Assembly: GCF_029836165.1 (NCBI RefSeq) | Contig: NZ_JAOEBG010000001.1 | Span: forward strand, 186,001-250,000 | DNA: 64,000 nucleotides | Origin: Pseudomonas sp. GD04091 | Lineage (GTDB): Bacteria > Pseudomonadota > Gammaproteobacteria > Pseudomonadales > Pseudomonadaceae | Direction: 5' to 3' | In this document: positions 28,557 to 36,903 of the stretch, in pieces | How the letters are laid out: every line of letters begins with the position of its first letter | How positions within the stretch are numbered: the first letter of the stretch is position 1 | Program-made: the position numbers and the translations under genes | Notes under the pieces: generated by a model | What the model saw: the letters and a program-made list of their open reading frames with translations, nothing else | Database searches by the model: none | Told to the model about the DNA's origin: nothing

Positions 28557-28584
28557 AAAAAGCCAGCGCAAGCTGGCTTTTTTT
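28557..28584 (+). terminator. Rho-independent terminator after amrZ
   Basis: Seven-base stem AGCCAGC/GCTGGCT with GCAA loop, flanked by AAAA and a seven-T run, 26 bases after the amrZ stop. The leading A run means it could also work for the convergent mgtE transcript. Confidence 0.9.
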
Positions 28585-28636
28585 GTGCTCCGGGGCCGCG
28601 CAACAGCTCCGGTAAATGCAGGCAGGTATCGGCCCG

Positions 28637-30079
28637 CTACAGCAGGAACAGCGTGGCCAGGCCGAGGAAGATGAAGAAGCCGCCACTGTCCGTGACCGCG
28701 GTGATCATCACACTGGAGCCCATGGCCGGATCGCGCCCCAGGCGCGTCAGGGTCATCGGGATCAGCACCCCCATCAAGGCGGCGAGCAACAGGTTCAAGG
28801 TCATGGCTGCCGTCATCACCAGGCCCAGCGACCAACTGCCATAGAGCCAGAACGCCACAACACCGATGACCCCACCCCAGATGAGACCGTTGAGCAGCGA
28901 TACTGCCAGCTCCTTGCGCATCAGCCGGCTGGTATTGCCGGGCGAAACCTGATCGAGCGCCATCGCGCGCACGATCATGGTGATGGTCTGGTTACCCGAG
29001 TTACCCCCGATACCAGCCACGATCGGCATCAGCGCCGCCAGCGCCACCAGCTTCTCGATGGAACCTTCGAACAGCCCGATCACCCGCGATGCTACGAATG
29101 CGGTGATCAGGTTGATGGCCAGCCAGGCCCAACGGTTGCGCAACGAGCGCCAGACCGAAGCGAAGATGTCTTCCTCTTCACGCAGACCGGCCATGTTGAG
29201 GACTTCGCTTTCGCTCTCCTCACGAATCAGGTCGACCATTTCGTCGATGGTCAGACGGCCAATCAGGCGCTCGCTCTTGTCGACCACCGGCGCGGAAACC
29301 AGGTCGTAGCGCTCGAATGCCTGGGCGGCGTCGTAGGCATCTTCCTCGGGATGGAAAGTCACCGGGTCATTGGCCATGACCTCCGCGACTTTCTTTTCCG
29401 GGTCGTTGACCAGCAGACGCTTGATCGGCAGCACACCCTTGAGAATCCCGTCGTAATCGACCACGAACAGTTTGTCGGTGTGCCCTGGCAGCTCCTTCAG
29501 CCGACGCAGGTAACGCAACACCACTTCCAGGCTGACGTCTTCGCGGATGGTCACCATCTCGAAGTCCATCAACGCGCCGACCTGCTCCTCGTCATAGCTC
29601 AGGGCCGAACGCACGCGCTCGCGCTGCTGGGCATCGAGGCTTTCCATGAGTTCGTGGACAACGTCTCGCGGAAGCTCCGGAGCCAGGTCGGCGAGCTCGT
29701 CGGCGTCCATCTCCTTGGCGGCCGCCAGCAACTCGTGATCGTCCATGTCGGCGATCAGGGTCTGGCGCACGGCATCGGACACTTCGAGCAGAATGTCGCC
29801 GTCACGGTCGGAGCGCACCAGCTGCCAGACCGTCAGGCGGTCGTCCAGGGGCAAGGCTTCGAGGATATAGGCGATGTCGGCGGGGTGCAGATCGTCAAGC
29901 TTGCGCTGCAGCTCGACAAGGTTCTGGCGGTGGACGAGATTTTCCACCAGGTCGTGGTGGTGACCTTCCTGACGGTGCGTCAGGTCTTCGACCACCCGCT
30001 GGCGCTGCAGCAGTTCGATCACCTGCGCGAGGCGATCCTGCAGGCTCTCTTGGGCTTTCTTTACTTCGATTTCGGTCAT
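28637..30079 (-). CDS. mgtE: Magnesium transporter/channel MgtE
   Basis: MgtE is a Mg2+-gated inner-membrane magnesium channel. The start at 30079 (MTEIEVKKAQESLQDRLAQV) follows a GGAG site at 10 bases and gives 480 residues. The order is an N-terminal helical domain (about 30-160), two CBS domains (about 165-290, including MANDPVTFHPEEDAYDAAQA), a plug helix, and five membrane segments (about 315-480). The pore signature PIVAGIGGNSGNQTITMIVR lies near 360. It has a long leader with a possible leader peptide (30120-30179). Confidence 0.96.
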   Translation of the reverse strand: MTEIEVKKAQESLQDRLAQVIELLQRQRVVEDLTHRQEGHHHDLVENLVHRQNLVELQRKLDDLHPADIAYILEALPLDDRLTVWQLVRSDRDGDILLEVSDAVRQTLIADMDDHELLAAAKEMDADELADLAPELPRDVVHELMESLDAQQRERVRSALSYDEEQVGALMDFEMVTIREDVSLEVVLRYLRRLKELPGHTDKLFVVDYDGILKGVLPIKRLLVNDPEKKVAEVMANDPVTFHPEEDAYDAAQAFERYDLVSAPVVDKSERLIGRLTIDEMVDLIREESESEVLNMAGLREEEDIFASVWRSLRNRWAWLAINLITAFVASRVIGLFEGSIEKLVALAALMPIVAGIGGNSGNQTITMIVRAMALDQVSPGNTSRLMRKELAVSLLNGLIWGGVIGVVAFWLYGSWSLGLVMTAAMTLNLLLAALMGVLIPMTLTRLGRDPAMGSSVMITAVTDSGGFFIFLGLATLFLL

Positions 30080-30438
30080 AGGCGAACTCCACTCCCAGCA
30101 GCGGAGCACGCCGGGAGAATCAATCAGTCAGATCTGGCTGTATGAAGCTTGTTAGCGAGTAACTACTGGGTAAGTCCATGGTGGGATTCCACAAGCCCCG
30201 GCGGGGCTGACGGGCGCAATCATACACTGAGTTAGCTGTCTGATCGCTTAAATTTTTGGCCAGAACAATCGTTTGCGCGATAAAGCTATGACAACGCTCG
30301 AAGCCAACAGTGCGACGGCGCAGCGGCCCTGAAAAGCACATGGCACAAATGGAATGTTCAGGATCGCTTGATAAATTTGAGTCTAGCCGGGGTCACTGAC
30401 AAATCAGTGGAGTGGGACTCATAAAAATCCGGGAAAAG
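30080..30438 (-). other. Long leader and promoter region of mgtE
   Basis: On the minus strand it shows a -10-like TATGAT (30219-30224). Just after the predicted start there is a tight hairpin (AGCCCC/GGGGCT, 30194-30208), then a 19-codon open frame (30120-30179) and 40 bases to mgtE. No known Mg riboswitch (M-box) pattern is recognised. The part 30225-30438 is AT-richer and holds nothing else I can name. Confidence 0.4.
30120..30179 (-). CDS. Possible 19-residue leader peptide upstream of mgtE
   Basis: A short open frame, MDLPSSYSLTSFIQPDLTD, starts 100 bases before the mgtE ATG and stops 40 bases before it. A weak GGAA site lies 7 bases before its ATG. It contains two prolines. In Salmonella, proline codons in mgtA and mgtCBR leader peptides sense Mg2+ through slowed translation; a similar role here is only an analogy. 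Confidence 0.3.
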   Translation of the reverse strand: MDLPSSYSLTSFIQPDLTD

Positions 30439-30466
30439 AAAAAGCCCGCTTATATAAGCGGGCTTT
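30439..30466 (-). terminator. Terminator of the tRNA-Arg array (bidirectional)
   Basis: Stem AAAAGCCCGCTTA/TAAGCGGGCTTTT with a two-base loop, U-rich in both directions. It lies 8 bases beyond the last minus-strand tRNA-Arg. Confidence 0.9.
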
Positions 30467-30473
30467 TCGGATG

Positions 30474-30550
30474 TGGCGGACTCAGGAGGATTCGAACCTC
30501 CGACCGCTCGGTTCGTAGCCGAGTACTCTATCCAGCTGAGCTATGAGTCC
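30474..30550 (-). tRNA. tRNA-Arg (anticodon ACG), copy 3 of the array
   Basis: A 77-base cloverleaf on the minus strand: acceptor GGACTCA/TGAGTCC, anticodon loop CTACGAA, T arm GGAGGTTCGAATCCTCC, and encoded CCA. The sequence is identical to the other two copies and is last in transcription order. It reads CGN codons through inosine at the wobble position. Confidence 0.97.
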
Positions 30551-30622
30551 GTAGTTGGTAGTTTTAGACCAGATTACCACTGGTTGCTTGAAGCAGCCTT
30601 GCAAGCAAAACCACTTCAGAAG

Positions 30623-30699
30623 TGGCGGACTCAGGAGGATTCGAACCTCCGACCGCTCGGTTCGTAGCCGAGTACTCTATCCAGCTGAGCTATGAGTCC
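30623..30699 (-). tRNA. tRNA-Arg (anticodon ACG), copy 2 of the array
   Basis: Same 77-base sequence as the flanking copies. The spacers either side (72 and 70 bases) are also nearly identical, so the unit of duplication is about 148 bases. Confidence 0.97.
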
Positions 30700-30769
30700 G
30701 TGGGGTAGTTTTAGACCAGATTACCACTGGTTGTTTGAAGCAGCCTTGCATACAAAGCCACTTCAAAAG

Positions 30770-30846
30770 TGGCGGACTCAGGAGGATTCGAACCTCCGAC
30801 CGCTCGGTTCGTAGCCGAGTACTCTATCCAGCTGAGCTATGAGTCC
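30770..30846 (-). tRNA. tRNA-Arg (anticodon ACG), copy 1 of the array
   Basis: First of the three identical tRNA-Arg copies in transcription order; all features as in the others, with CCA encoded. tRNA-Ser(GCT) lies about 105 bases upstream and may share the transcript. Confidence 0.97.
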
Positions 30847-30951
30847 GTGTCTTGCCGCGCATTATAGGCCGCTGAAACATTTTTGCAAGAACTTTTCGTT
30901 TAAAATCAACTACTTAGCGTTCTTACCGTTTACAGCGCCCTAAGCGAATAA

Positions 30952-31042
30952 TGGCGGTGAAGGGGGGATTCGAACCCCCGATACCCTTATGAGGTATACT
31001 CCCTTAGCAGGGGAGCGCCTTCGGCCACTCGGCCACCTCACC
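30952..31042 (-). tRNA. tRNA-Ser (anticodon GCT)
   Basis: A 91-base class II tRNA on the minus strand. The acceptor is GGTGAGG/CTTCACC, and the anticodon stem CTCCC/GGGAG encloses CTGCTAA (anticodon GCT). It has a long variable arm (TATACCTCATAAGGGTAT), the T arm GGGGGTTCGAATCCCCC, and an encoded CCA. It reads AGC and AGU. Confidence 0.97.
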
Positions 31043-31114
31043 GCAACACGAGGCGAATATTAAACACACCCTTCCTCGTTTGCAACCCTTTTTTTGAAAA
31101 AAACTTCAAAAAAA

Positions 31115-31303
31115 TTAAAGGCTTGGCTCCTCGTCCTTCTCTTTCTTGATCCGCAGGTAGATTTCCTCGCGGTGTACGGCCACTTCCTTCGGCGCGCTCA
31201 CGCCAATACGCACCTGGTTGCCTTTGACACCCAGAACCGTCACGGTGATCTCACCGTCACCAATGATCAGGCTCTCGGCGCACCGACGAGTCAGAATCAG
31301 CAT
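31115..31303 (-). CDS. csrA: Carbon storage regulator CsrA/RsmA
   Basis: A small RNA-binding translational repressor that binds GGA motifs in mRNA leaders and controls secondary metabolism, motility and biofilm. The start at 31303 is preceded by GAGGAG and gives [20 protein letters not shown] and 62 residues. The conserved core [20 protein letters not shown], including the RNA-contacting Arg in AVHREEIY, is intact. The order lysC, csrA, tRNA-Ser is typical of gammaproteobacteria. Pseudomonads carry several paralogues; this one, by locus, is RsmA. Confidence 0.97.
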   Translation of the reverse strand: MLILTRRCAESLIIGDGEITVTVLGVKGNQVRIGVSAPKEVAVHREEIYLRIKKEKDEEPSL

Positions 31304-31472
31304 AATTTTCTCCTCACACGAATCTTCAGGGACAACAGTCTTTGATAAGCAGAACCTGGCCGGGGACGACGGCACAGGCGTGGATCAACCACCAGGGGCC
31401 ACCTGGACAGGGGCGCCCCCAGCAGCCAGAAACACGAAGGGCGCGGCAAGCCGCGCCCCTCCAGGCAGCGTG

Positions 31473-31967
31473 TCACTCACCCTGTCGGGCGGGAGCGTCG
31501 AGCTCGAACGCGGTATGCAACGCGCGAACGGCAAGCTCCAGGTACTTCTCTTCGATCACCACCGAAACCTTGATCTCGGAGGTGGAGATCATCTGGATGT
31601 TGATGCTCTCCTTGGCCAGTGCTTCGAACATGCGGCTGGCAACGCCCGCGTGGGAGCGCATACCGACGCCGACGATCGACACCTTGGCGATCTTGGTGTC
31701 GCCGATCACTTCACGCGCGCCGATTTCGCGGGCGGTGCTCTCCAGCACGCTCAGGGCCTTCTCGTACTCGTTGCGGTGAACGGTGAAGGTGAAATCGGTG
31801 GTGTTATCGTGCGAGACGTTCTGCACGATCATGTCGACTTCGATGTTCGCGGCGCTGATCGGGCCGAGGATCTTGAAGGCGACGCCTGGGGTATCCGGGA
31901 CGCCACGAATGGTCAGCTTGGCCTCATCACGGTTGAAGGCGATACCGGAAATGATCGGCTGTTCCAT
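31473..31967 (-). CDS. Possible separately translated aspartate kinase beta subunit (internal start in lysC)
   Basis: An in-frame ATG at 31967 inside lysC is preceded by GAAGAGGAATCC, a good ribosome site. It would give a 164-residue product, MEQPIISGIAFNRDEAKLTI and onward, made of just the two ACT regulatory domains. Corynebacterium and Bacillus aspartokinases are alpha2beta2 enzymes whose beta subunit starts at exactly this kind of internal site. Use of the start here is inferred. Confidence 0.5.
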   Translation of the reverse strand: MEQPIISGIAFNRDEAKLTIRGVPDTPGVAFKILGPISAANIEVDMIVQNVSHDNTTDFTFTVHRNEYEKALSVLESTAREIGAREVIGDTKIAKVSIVGVGMRSHAGVASRMFEALAKESINIQMISTSEIKVSVVIEEKYLELAVRALHTAFELDAPARQGE

Positions 31968-32708
31968 GGATTCCTCTTCATCGATGGTAATGAGGGTACC
32001 CGGACCCTCCTTGAAGCTGTGCAGCACGCGCAGCGGGACATTGTACTTGCCGGCAAACTCCACCGAGCGGATCTGCAGCACCTTGGAGCCGAGGCTGGCC
32101 ATTTCCAGCATCTCCTCGAAGGTGATCTTTTCCAGGCGCTGGGCCTGGGGTACGACACGCGGGTCAGTGGTGTAGACACCATCGACATCGGTGTAGATCT
32201 GACACTCATCGGCTTTCAGAGCCGCAGCCAGGGCCACACCGGTGGTGTCGGAGCCGCCGCGACCGAGCGTGGTGATGTTGCCGTGCTCGTCGACGCCCTG
32301 GAAACCGGCGACCACCACGACACGGCCGGCCTTGAGGTCGGCGCGGATCTTCTGGTCGTCGATCTGCAGGATGCGCGCCTTGTTGTGCGCGCTATCGGTG
32401 AGGATGCGCACCTGGTTGCCGGTGTAGGACACCGCCGGCACGCCACGCTTCATCAGGGCCATGGACAGCAGGGCGATGGTGACCTGCTCGCCGGTCGACA
32501 CGATCACATCCAGTTCGCGTGGTTCCGGCTTGTCGGTGATCTGCTTCGCCAGGTCGATCAGGCGATTGGTTTCCCCGCTCATCGCCGACAGCACCACCAC
32601 CAGGTCGGTGCCTTGCTCGCGGAATTTCTTGACCTTGTCGGCAACCTGCTCGATCCGCTCGATGGAACCGACAGAGGTGCCGCCAAATTTCTGTACGATC
32701 AACGCCAT
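31473..32708 (-). CDS. lysC: Aspartate kinase (lysine/threonine-regulated)
   Basis: It phosphorylates aspartate, the first step to lysine, threonine, methionine and diaminopimelate. Residues 1-245 are the kinase domain (KFGGTSVGSIERI at 7, TGEQVTIALLSMALMKRGVP near 73, FQGVDEHGNITTLGRGGSDT near 135). Residues about 260-411 are tandem ACT domains that bind lysine and threonine. The length of 411 is typical of the short, single-function aspartokinases. It follows alaS and precedes csrA. No lysine riboswitch was recognised upstream. Confidence 0.97.
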   Translation of the reverse strand: MALIVQKFGGTSVGSIERIEQVADKVKKFREQGTDLVVVLSAMSGETNRLIDLAKQITDKPEPRELDVIVSTGEQVTIALLSMALMKRGVPAVSYTGNQVRILTDSAHNKARILQIDDQKIRADLKAGRVVVVAGFQGVDEHGNITTLGRGGSDTTGVALAAALKADECQIYTDVDGVYTTDPRVVPQAQRLEKITFEEMLEMASLGSKVLQIRSVEFAGKYNVPLRVLHSFKEGPGTLITIDEEESMEQPIISGIAFNRDEAKLTIRGVPDTPGVAFKILGPISAANIEVDMIVQNVSHDNTTDFTFTVHRNEYEKALSVLESTAREIGAREVIGDTKIAKVSIVGVGMRSHAGVASRMFEALAKESINIQMISTSEIKVSVVIEEKYLELAVRALHTAFELDAPARQGE

Positions 32709-32754
32709 TTCAAAGGTGCCTCAGCCCTCAAGGGCCCCAAAAAACAATCCAACA

Positions 32755-32789
32755 TGAAACGGCCGGCGACTAGACCGCCGGCCGTTTCA
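32755..32789 (-). terminator. Hairpin terminator after alaS
   Basis: A perfect 13-base stem (GAAACGGCCGGCG/CGCCGGCCGTTTC) with a seven-base loop, a few bases after the alaS stop. The T run follows about 10 bases later on the minus strand, so termination may be partial and allow read-through to lysC. Confidence 0.7.
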
Positions 32790-32791
32790 TC

Positions 32792-35416
32792 TCAAAGTCC
32801 CTGCTCGGCGAACGGCACGGCCAGGGCCAGGGCCTTGTCCAGCGCGGCGACGTCGACGCCACCACCCTGGGCCATGTCCGGGCGGCCACCGCCCTTGCCA
32901 CCCACCGCCGCAGCGGCTTGCTTCATCAGATCGCCAGCCTTGAGTTGGCCGGAGAGGTCCTTGGTCACGCCAGCCACCAGCACGACCTTGCCCTCATGCT
33001 CGCTGCCCAGCAGGATCACCGCGTGGCCGAGCTTGTTCTTCAGCTGATCGACGAGTGCCAGCAGGGCCTTGCCATCCTGCCCATCCAGGCGGGCGGCGAG
33101 GACCTTGGCACCCTTGACCTCAACGGCCGCATTGGAGAGATCGTCCCCTGCGGCGCTGGCGGCCTTGGCCTGCAGCTGTTCCAGCTGCTTTTCCAGCTGA
33201 CGGTTGCGCTCGAGCACAGCCGACAGCTTGTCGATCAGGTTGTCGCGATTGCCCTTGACCAGCTGCGCGGCTTCCTTGACCTGCGCTTCGGCAGTGTTCA
33301 GGTAGGCCAGCGCGGCGGCGCCGGTGATCGCTTCGATACGGCGCACGCCCGAGGCCACGCCGCCTTCGCTGATGATCTTGAACAGGCTGATGTCACCGGT
33401 ACGCTTGGCGTGGATGCCACCGCACAGCTCGACGGAGAAGTCGCCGCCCATGCTCAGCACACGCACGGTGTCGCCATACTTCTCACCGAACAGCGCCATG
33501 GCGCCTTTGGCCTTGGCGGTTTCGATATCGGTCAGCTCGGTTTCAACCGGCGTGTTCTTGCGCACTTCACGGTTGACGATGTCTTCCAGGGCCTTGATCT
33601 GCTCCGGGGTCACCGCCTCGAAGTGGCTGAAGTCGAAGCGCAGGCGCTGGCTGTCCACCAACGAGCCCTTCTGCTGAACGTGCTCGCCCAGCACCTGACG
33701 CAGCGCTTCGTGCAGCAGGTGGGTGGCGGAGTGATTCAGCGACGTCGCGTGCTGCACTTCGGCGTCCACGCGGGCTTCGACCGGCGTACCAACGATCAGC
33801 GCGCCACTGGCGACCATACCGTGGTGCAGGAAGGCGCCGCCGGTCTTGGTGGTGTCACGCACATCGAAGCGCACGGCGCCGGCCTGCAGGTAGCCGGTAT
33901 CGCCGACCTGGCCACCGGACTCGGCGTAGAACGGGGTGCGGTCGAGCACCACGACGCCCGCTTCGCCTTCACCCAGCTGATCGACCGCCTGGCCGTCCTT
34001 GTACAGCGCGATGACCTTGCCCTGCCCTTCGGTGGCCTCGTAACCGAGGAAGTCGGTGGCGGTGTCGACCTTGACCAGGCTGTTGTAGTCCATGCCGAAG
34101 GCGCTGGCGGAACGGGCACGCTCGCGCTGGGCCTCCATCTCGCGCTCGAAGCCGGCTTCATCGATGGTCAGCTCGCGCTCGCGGGCGATGTCGGCGGTCA
34201 GGTCCATGGGGAAACCGTAGGTGTCGTACAGCTTGAACACCACGTCGCCCGGGACGACCTTGCCCTGCAGCTGCGCCAGGTCCTGCTCGAGGATGCGCAG
34301 GCCCTGCTCGAGGGTCTTGGCGAACTGCTCTTCCTCGGTCTTGAGCACGCGCTCGATGTGCGCCTGCTGGCTCTTCAGTTCAGGGAAGGCCTCGCCCATC
34401 TCGGCGACCAGCGCGGCGACGATCTTGTGGAAGAAGCTGCCTTTGGCGCCCAGCTTGTTGCCATGGCGGCAGGCGCGACGAATGATGCGGCGCAGCACAT
34501 AGCCGCGACCTTCGTTCGAAGGCAGCACGCCGTCGGCGATCAGGAAGCCGCAGGAACGAATGTGGTCGGCAACCACTTTCAGCGACGGCTGGTCGTCGTT
34601 GCCGCAGCCAATGGCTTGGGCGGCGGCGGCCAGCAGGCTCTTGAACAGGTCGATCTCGTAGTTCGAGTGCACATGCTGCATCACCGCGCTGATGCGCTCC
34701 AGGCCCATGCCGGTGTCCACCGACGGGGCCGGCAGCGGATGCAGGACGCCGTCGGCGGTGCGGTTGAACTGCATGAAGACGTTGTTCCAGATCTCGATGT
34801 AACGGTCACCGTCTTCTTCCGGCGAGCCGGGCGGGCCGCCCCAGATGTCCGGGCCGTGGTCGTAGAAGATCTCGGTGCACGGGCCGCACGGACCGGTGTC
34901 GCCCATGGTCCAGAAGTTGTCGGAGGCGTACGGGGCGCCCTTGTTGTCACCGATGCGTACCATGCGCTCGGCCGGCACGCCGACTTCCTTGGTCCAGATA
35001 TCGTAGGCTTCGTCGTCGCTGGCGTAGACGGTGACCCACAGCTTCTCTTTGGGCAGGTTCAGCCATTTGTCCGAGGTCAGGAAGTTCCAGGCGAAGGTGA
35101 TCGCGTCGCGCTTGAAATAGTCGCCGAAGCTGAAGTTGCCCAGCATTTCGAAGAAGGTGTGGTGACGCGCGGTGTAGCCGACGTTTTCCAGGTCGTTGTG
35201 CTTGCCACCGGCGCGGACGCACTTCTGGCTGCTGACCGCGCGGGTGTACGCGCGTTTTTCCTGGCCGAGGAAGCAGTCCTTGAACTGGTTCATGCCGGCG
35301 TTGGTGAACAGCAGGGTCGGGTCATTGCCCGGGATCAGGGAGCTGGAGGCAACGCGAGTATGTCCCTGCTCTTCGAAGAAGCGGAGGAAGGCTTCACGGA
35401 TTTCTGCGCTTTTCAT
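32792..35416 (-). CDS. alaS: Alanyl-tRNA synthetase
   Basis: It charges tRNA-Ala and edits mischarged Ser/Gly. The start at 35416 ([20 protein letters not shown]) has GGAAGAA 5 bases upstream and gives 874 residues, the usual length. The order is the class II catalytic domain (about 1-240, [17 protein letters not shown]), tRNA-recognition helices (to about 460), an editing domain with zinc ligands HSATH (about 562) and CGGIHAK (about 663), a coiled coil, and the C-terminal DHHA1 domain with glycine-rich [15 protein letters not shown]. Confidence 0.98.
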   Translation of the reverse strand: MKSAEIREAFLRFFEEQGHTRVASSSLIPGNDPTLLFTNAGMNQFKDCFLGQEKRAYTRAVSSQKCVRAGGKHNDLENVGYTARHHTFFEMLGNFSFGDYFKRDAITFAWNFLTSDKWLNLPKEKLWVTVYASDDEAYDIWTKEVGVPAERMVRIGDNKGAPYASDNFWTMGDTGPCGPCTEIFYDHGPDIWGGPPGSPEEDGDRYIEIWNNVFMQFNRTADGVLHPLPAPSVDTGMGLERISAVMQHVHSNYEIDLFKSLLAAAAQAIGCGNDDQPSLKVVADHIRSCGFLIADGVLPSNEGRGYVLRRIIRRACRHGNKLGAKGSFFHKIVAALVAEMGEAFPELKSQQAHIERVLKTEEEQFAKTLEQGLRILEQDLAQLQGKVVPGDVVFKLYDTYGFPMDLTADIARERELTIDEAGFEREMEAQRERARSASAFGMDYNSLVKVDTATDFLGYEATEGQGKVIALYKDGQAVDQLGEGEAGVVVLDRTPFYAESGGQVGDTGYLQAGAVRFDVRDTTKTGGAFLHHGMVASGALIVGTPVEARVDAEVQHATSLNHSATHLLHEALRQVLGEHVQQKGSLVDSQRLRFDFSHFEAVTPEQIKALEDIVNREVRKNTPVETELTDIETAKAKGAMALFGEKYGDTVRVLSMGGDFSVELCGGIHAKRTGDISLFKIISEGGVASGVRRIEAITGAAALAYLNTAEAQVKEAAQLVKGNRDNLIDKLSAVLERNRQLEKQLEQLQAKAASAAGDDLSNAAVEVKGAKVLAARLDGQDGKALLALVDQLKNKLGHAVILLGSEHEGKVVLVAGVTKDLSGQLKAGDLMKQAAAAVGGKGGGRPDMAQGGGVDVAALDKALALAVPFAEQGL

Positions 35417-35695
35417 AGGTTCTTCCACGGAAACGGCGGCCACACGTCGAATCGACGAAACGACGGCAAAGGGCGCCATTATATCCAGCCTGAACGGCGG
35501 ATGCAGTGTGTTTATGGGAGAGAAACGGTCAAATGGGATGAAATGACCTTCAACTCAGTGGTCATGGGCGCAGGCTATACAGTTACCCGCCTCGGGACAA
35601 CTCCCCGCGCCGCGCCGCAGGATTGCTTTAAATACCACAACGCCTGCGATGTCGATCCGAAAATGCTCAGGACAAATCCAACCTTCGGAGCGAAC

Positions 35696-36871
35696 ATGCA
35701 AATCCCGAAACAGGTGCTCAAGGGCACCTCCCCGAACACCTTGCACGAAATCCACGCCCTGCCCCACCACGACGCAAATTTGCTCTTGGAGGTCGTGCCC
35801 GCCTCGGCGACCGCCAAAGGCACGATATTGCGCGGTACCGCGAAGCAGGCGGGTGTGAAGATGCGCGTCCGGCGCGGTCTGGACGGCATGCATCTGGCAA
35901 CGGCCGGCGCCTGGTACTACGTAGAGATGGACAAACATGATGCCCTGCACATCATCACTGGCGATGGCGACGATAACGTCGTGATCCTCTCCGAACATGA
36001 CGGTCTGGTGGTCATCGAGACGGGAGCAGGCAACGACACCATCCAGGGCCACTCGGCCCAGCCAGGCAACATGGTCGTCAACGCGGGCGCTGGAGACGAC
36101 CATGTGGACCTCACCGGCGTAGGCCAGGCGACACTCTATGGAGGCGCAGGCAATGACGTACTCATCGCCGACATGCAGCACGCCACGATCTTCACGGGAA
36201 CGGGGAACGATACCATCAAGGCATTGGGCACGTCGGTCATAGACGCGACGATCGGCAGCAACCATGTCGAGTGCGCACCCGACCGAGACCATGTCTACAG
36301 CAATCGGCAAACCCGGATCAAATCCAACTCACCAAACGCAGGACCATCTTCCCCTGTGCACGCCCATCCGGGCTACCAGTCCATCCTGATGATCGGTGAC
36401 GATTCATATCGTGAGCTGGTGGCCTTCAACCTCGCCTTGCTGGTAGCCACCACCACCGGCCGCACCATGCTGGAGAGCCTGGACGCCAGCAATGCCCGCA
36501 TCACCATCGAGAACATCCCCGAGCTGGACAACGGCAACTTCAGAGGCGAGCCATCACAGGGCAACCCTCACATCCGCAATGCGCAGCGCGGGGACAAAGT
36601 GCTCGAAGGCCGCATAGGATTCAACCCACTTGCGCAAAAAACCGATACTCCCGCAGTGGTCATCCTCTATCACGAGCTATGCCACGCGTGGAACAGCGTC
36701 AATGGCACGGTTCTGCCGGAACATGAAAACCAGGTGACAGGCCTGCCTACCCCGGACAGCTTCGATTTCGACGGCGACCCGAACACGCCCCCCACCAACA
36801 CCAACCCAGACCCGTTCAACGAGAATGCATTGCGTCGCGAATTGGGCCTGCCCCGTCGCAATGTCTATTAA
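35696..36871 (+). CDS. M91-family zinc metallopeptidase with RTX-like repeats (putative secreted effector/toxin)
   Basis: The start at 35696 (MQIPKQVLKGTSPN, 391 residues) is fixed by GGAG 7 bases upstream; a weaker ATG lies 51 codons earlier. Residues about 87-180 hold five glycine-aspartate nonapeptide-like repeats (TGDGDDNVV, TGAGNDTIQ, AGAGDDHVD, GGAGNDVLI, TGTGNDTIK), as in calcium-binding RTX beta-rolls. Residues about 225-391 resemble the M91 proteases NleD and HopH1. The zinc motif HELCH is at 326-330, a candidate third-ligand region EHENQVTGL at 342-350, and the tail is NENALRRELGLPRRNVY. Those proteases are type III effectors that cut host kinases. There is no signal peptide, and no secretion or immunity gene adjoins. 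Its GC looks lower than that of alaS and astE, between which it appears inserted. Confidence 0.8.
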   Translation: MQIPKQVLKGTSPNTLHEIHALPHHDANLLLEVVPASATAKGTILRGTAKQAGVKMRVRRGLDGMHLATAGAWYYVEMDKHDALHIITGDGDDNVVILSEHDGLVVIETGAGNDTIQGHSAQPGNMVVNAGAGDDHVDLTGVGQATLYGGAGNDVLIADMQHATIFTGTGNDTIKALGTSVIDATIGSNHVECAPDRDHVYSNRQTRIKSNSPNAGPSSPVHAHPGYQSILMIGDDSYRELVAFNLALLVATTTGRTMLESLDASNARITIENIPELDNGNFRGEPSQGNPHIRNAQRGDKVLEGRIGFNPLAQKTDTPAVVILYHELCHAWNSVNGTVLPEHENQVTGLPTPDSFDFDGDPNTPPTNTNPDPFNENALRRELGLPRRNVY

Positions 36872-36903
36872 GGATGACAGAACGCGGGGCCGGAGCCGGT
36901 CAC

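Noticed and set aside
30080..30438. M-box magnesium riboswitch before mgtE
   Set aside because: None of the conserved M-box loops could be found; only a short hairpin and a small open frame are visible.
31304..32791. Lysine riboswitch upstream of lysC
   Set aside because: The alaS-lysC gap is only about 80 bases and is filled by the alaS terminator; there is no room for an L-box.
32918..35542. Very long plus-strand open frame running through alaS into the M91 gene
   Set aside because: The first 870 codons are antisense to alaS. Only the part from 35696, with a ribosome site and a recognisable protease, is a gene.
35417..35695. Hrp box for type III control of the M91 gene
   Set aside because: GGGACAACTCC and CCACAAC segments occur, but the sequence and spacing do not fit the consensus.
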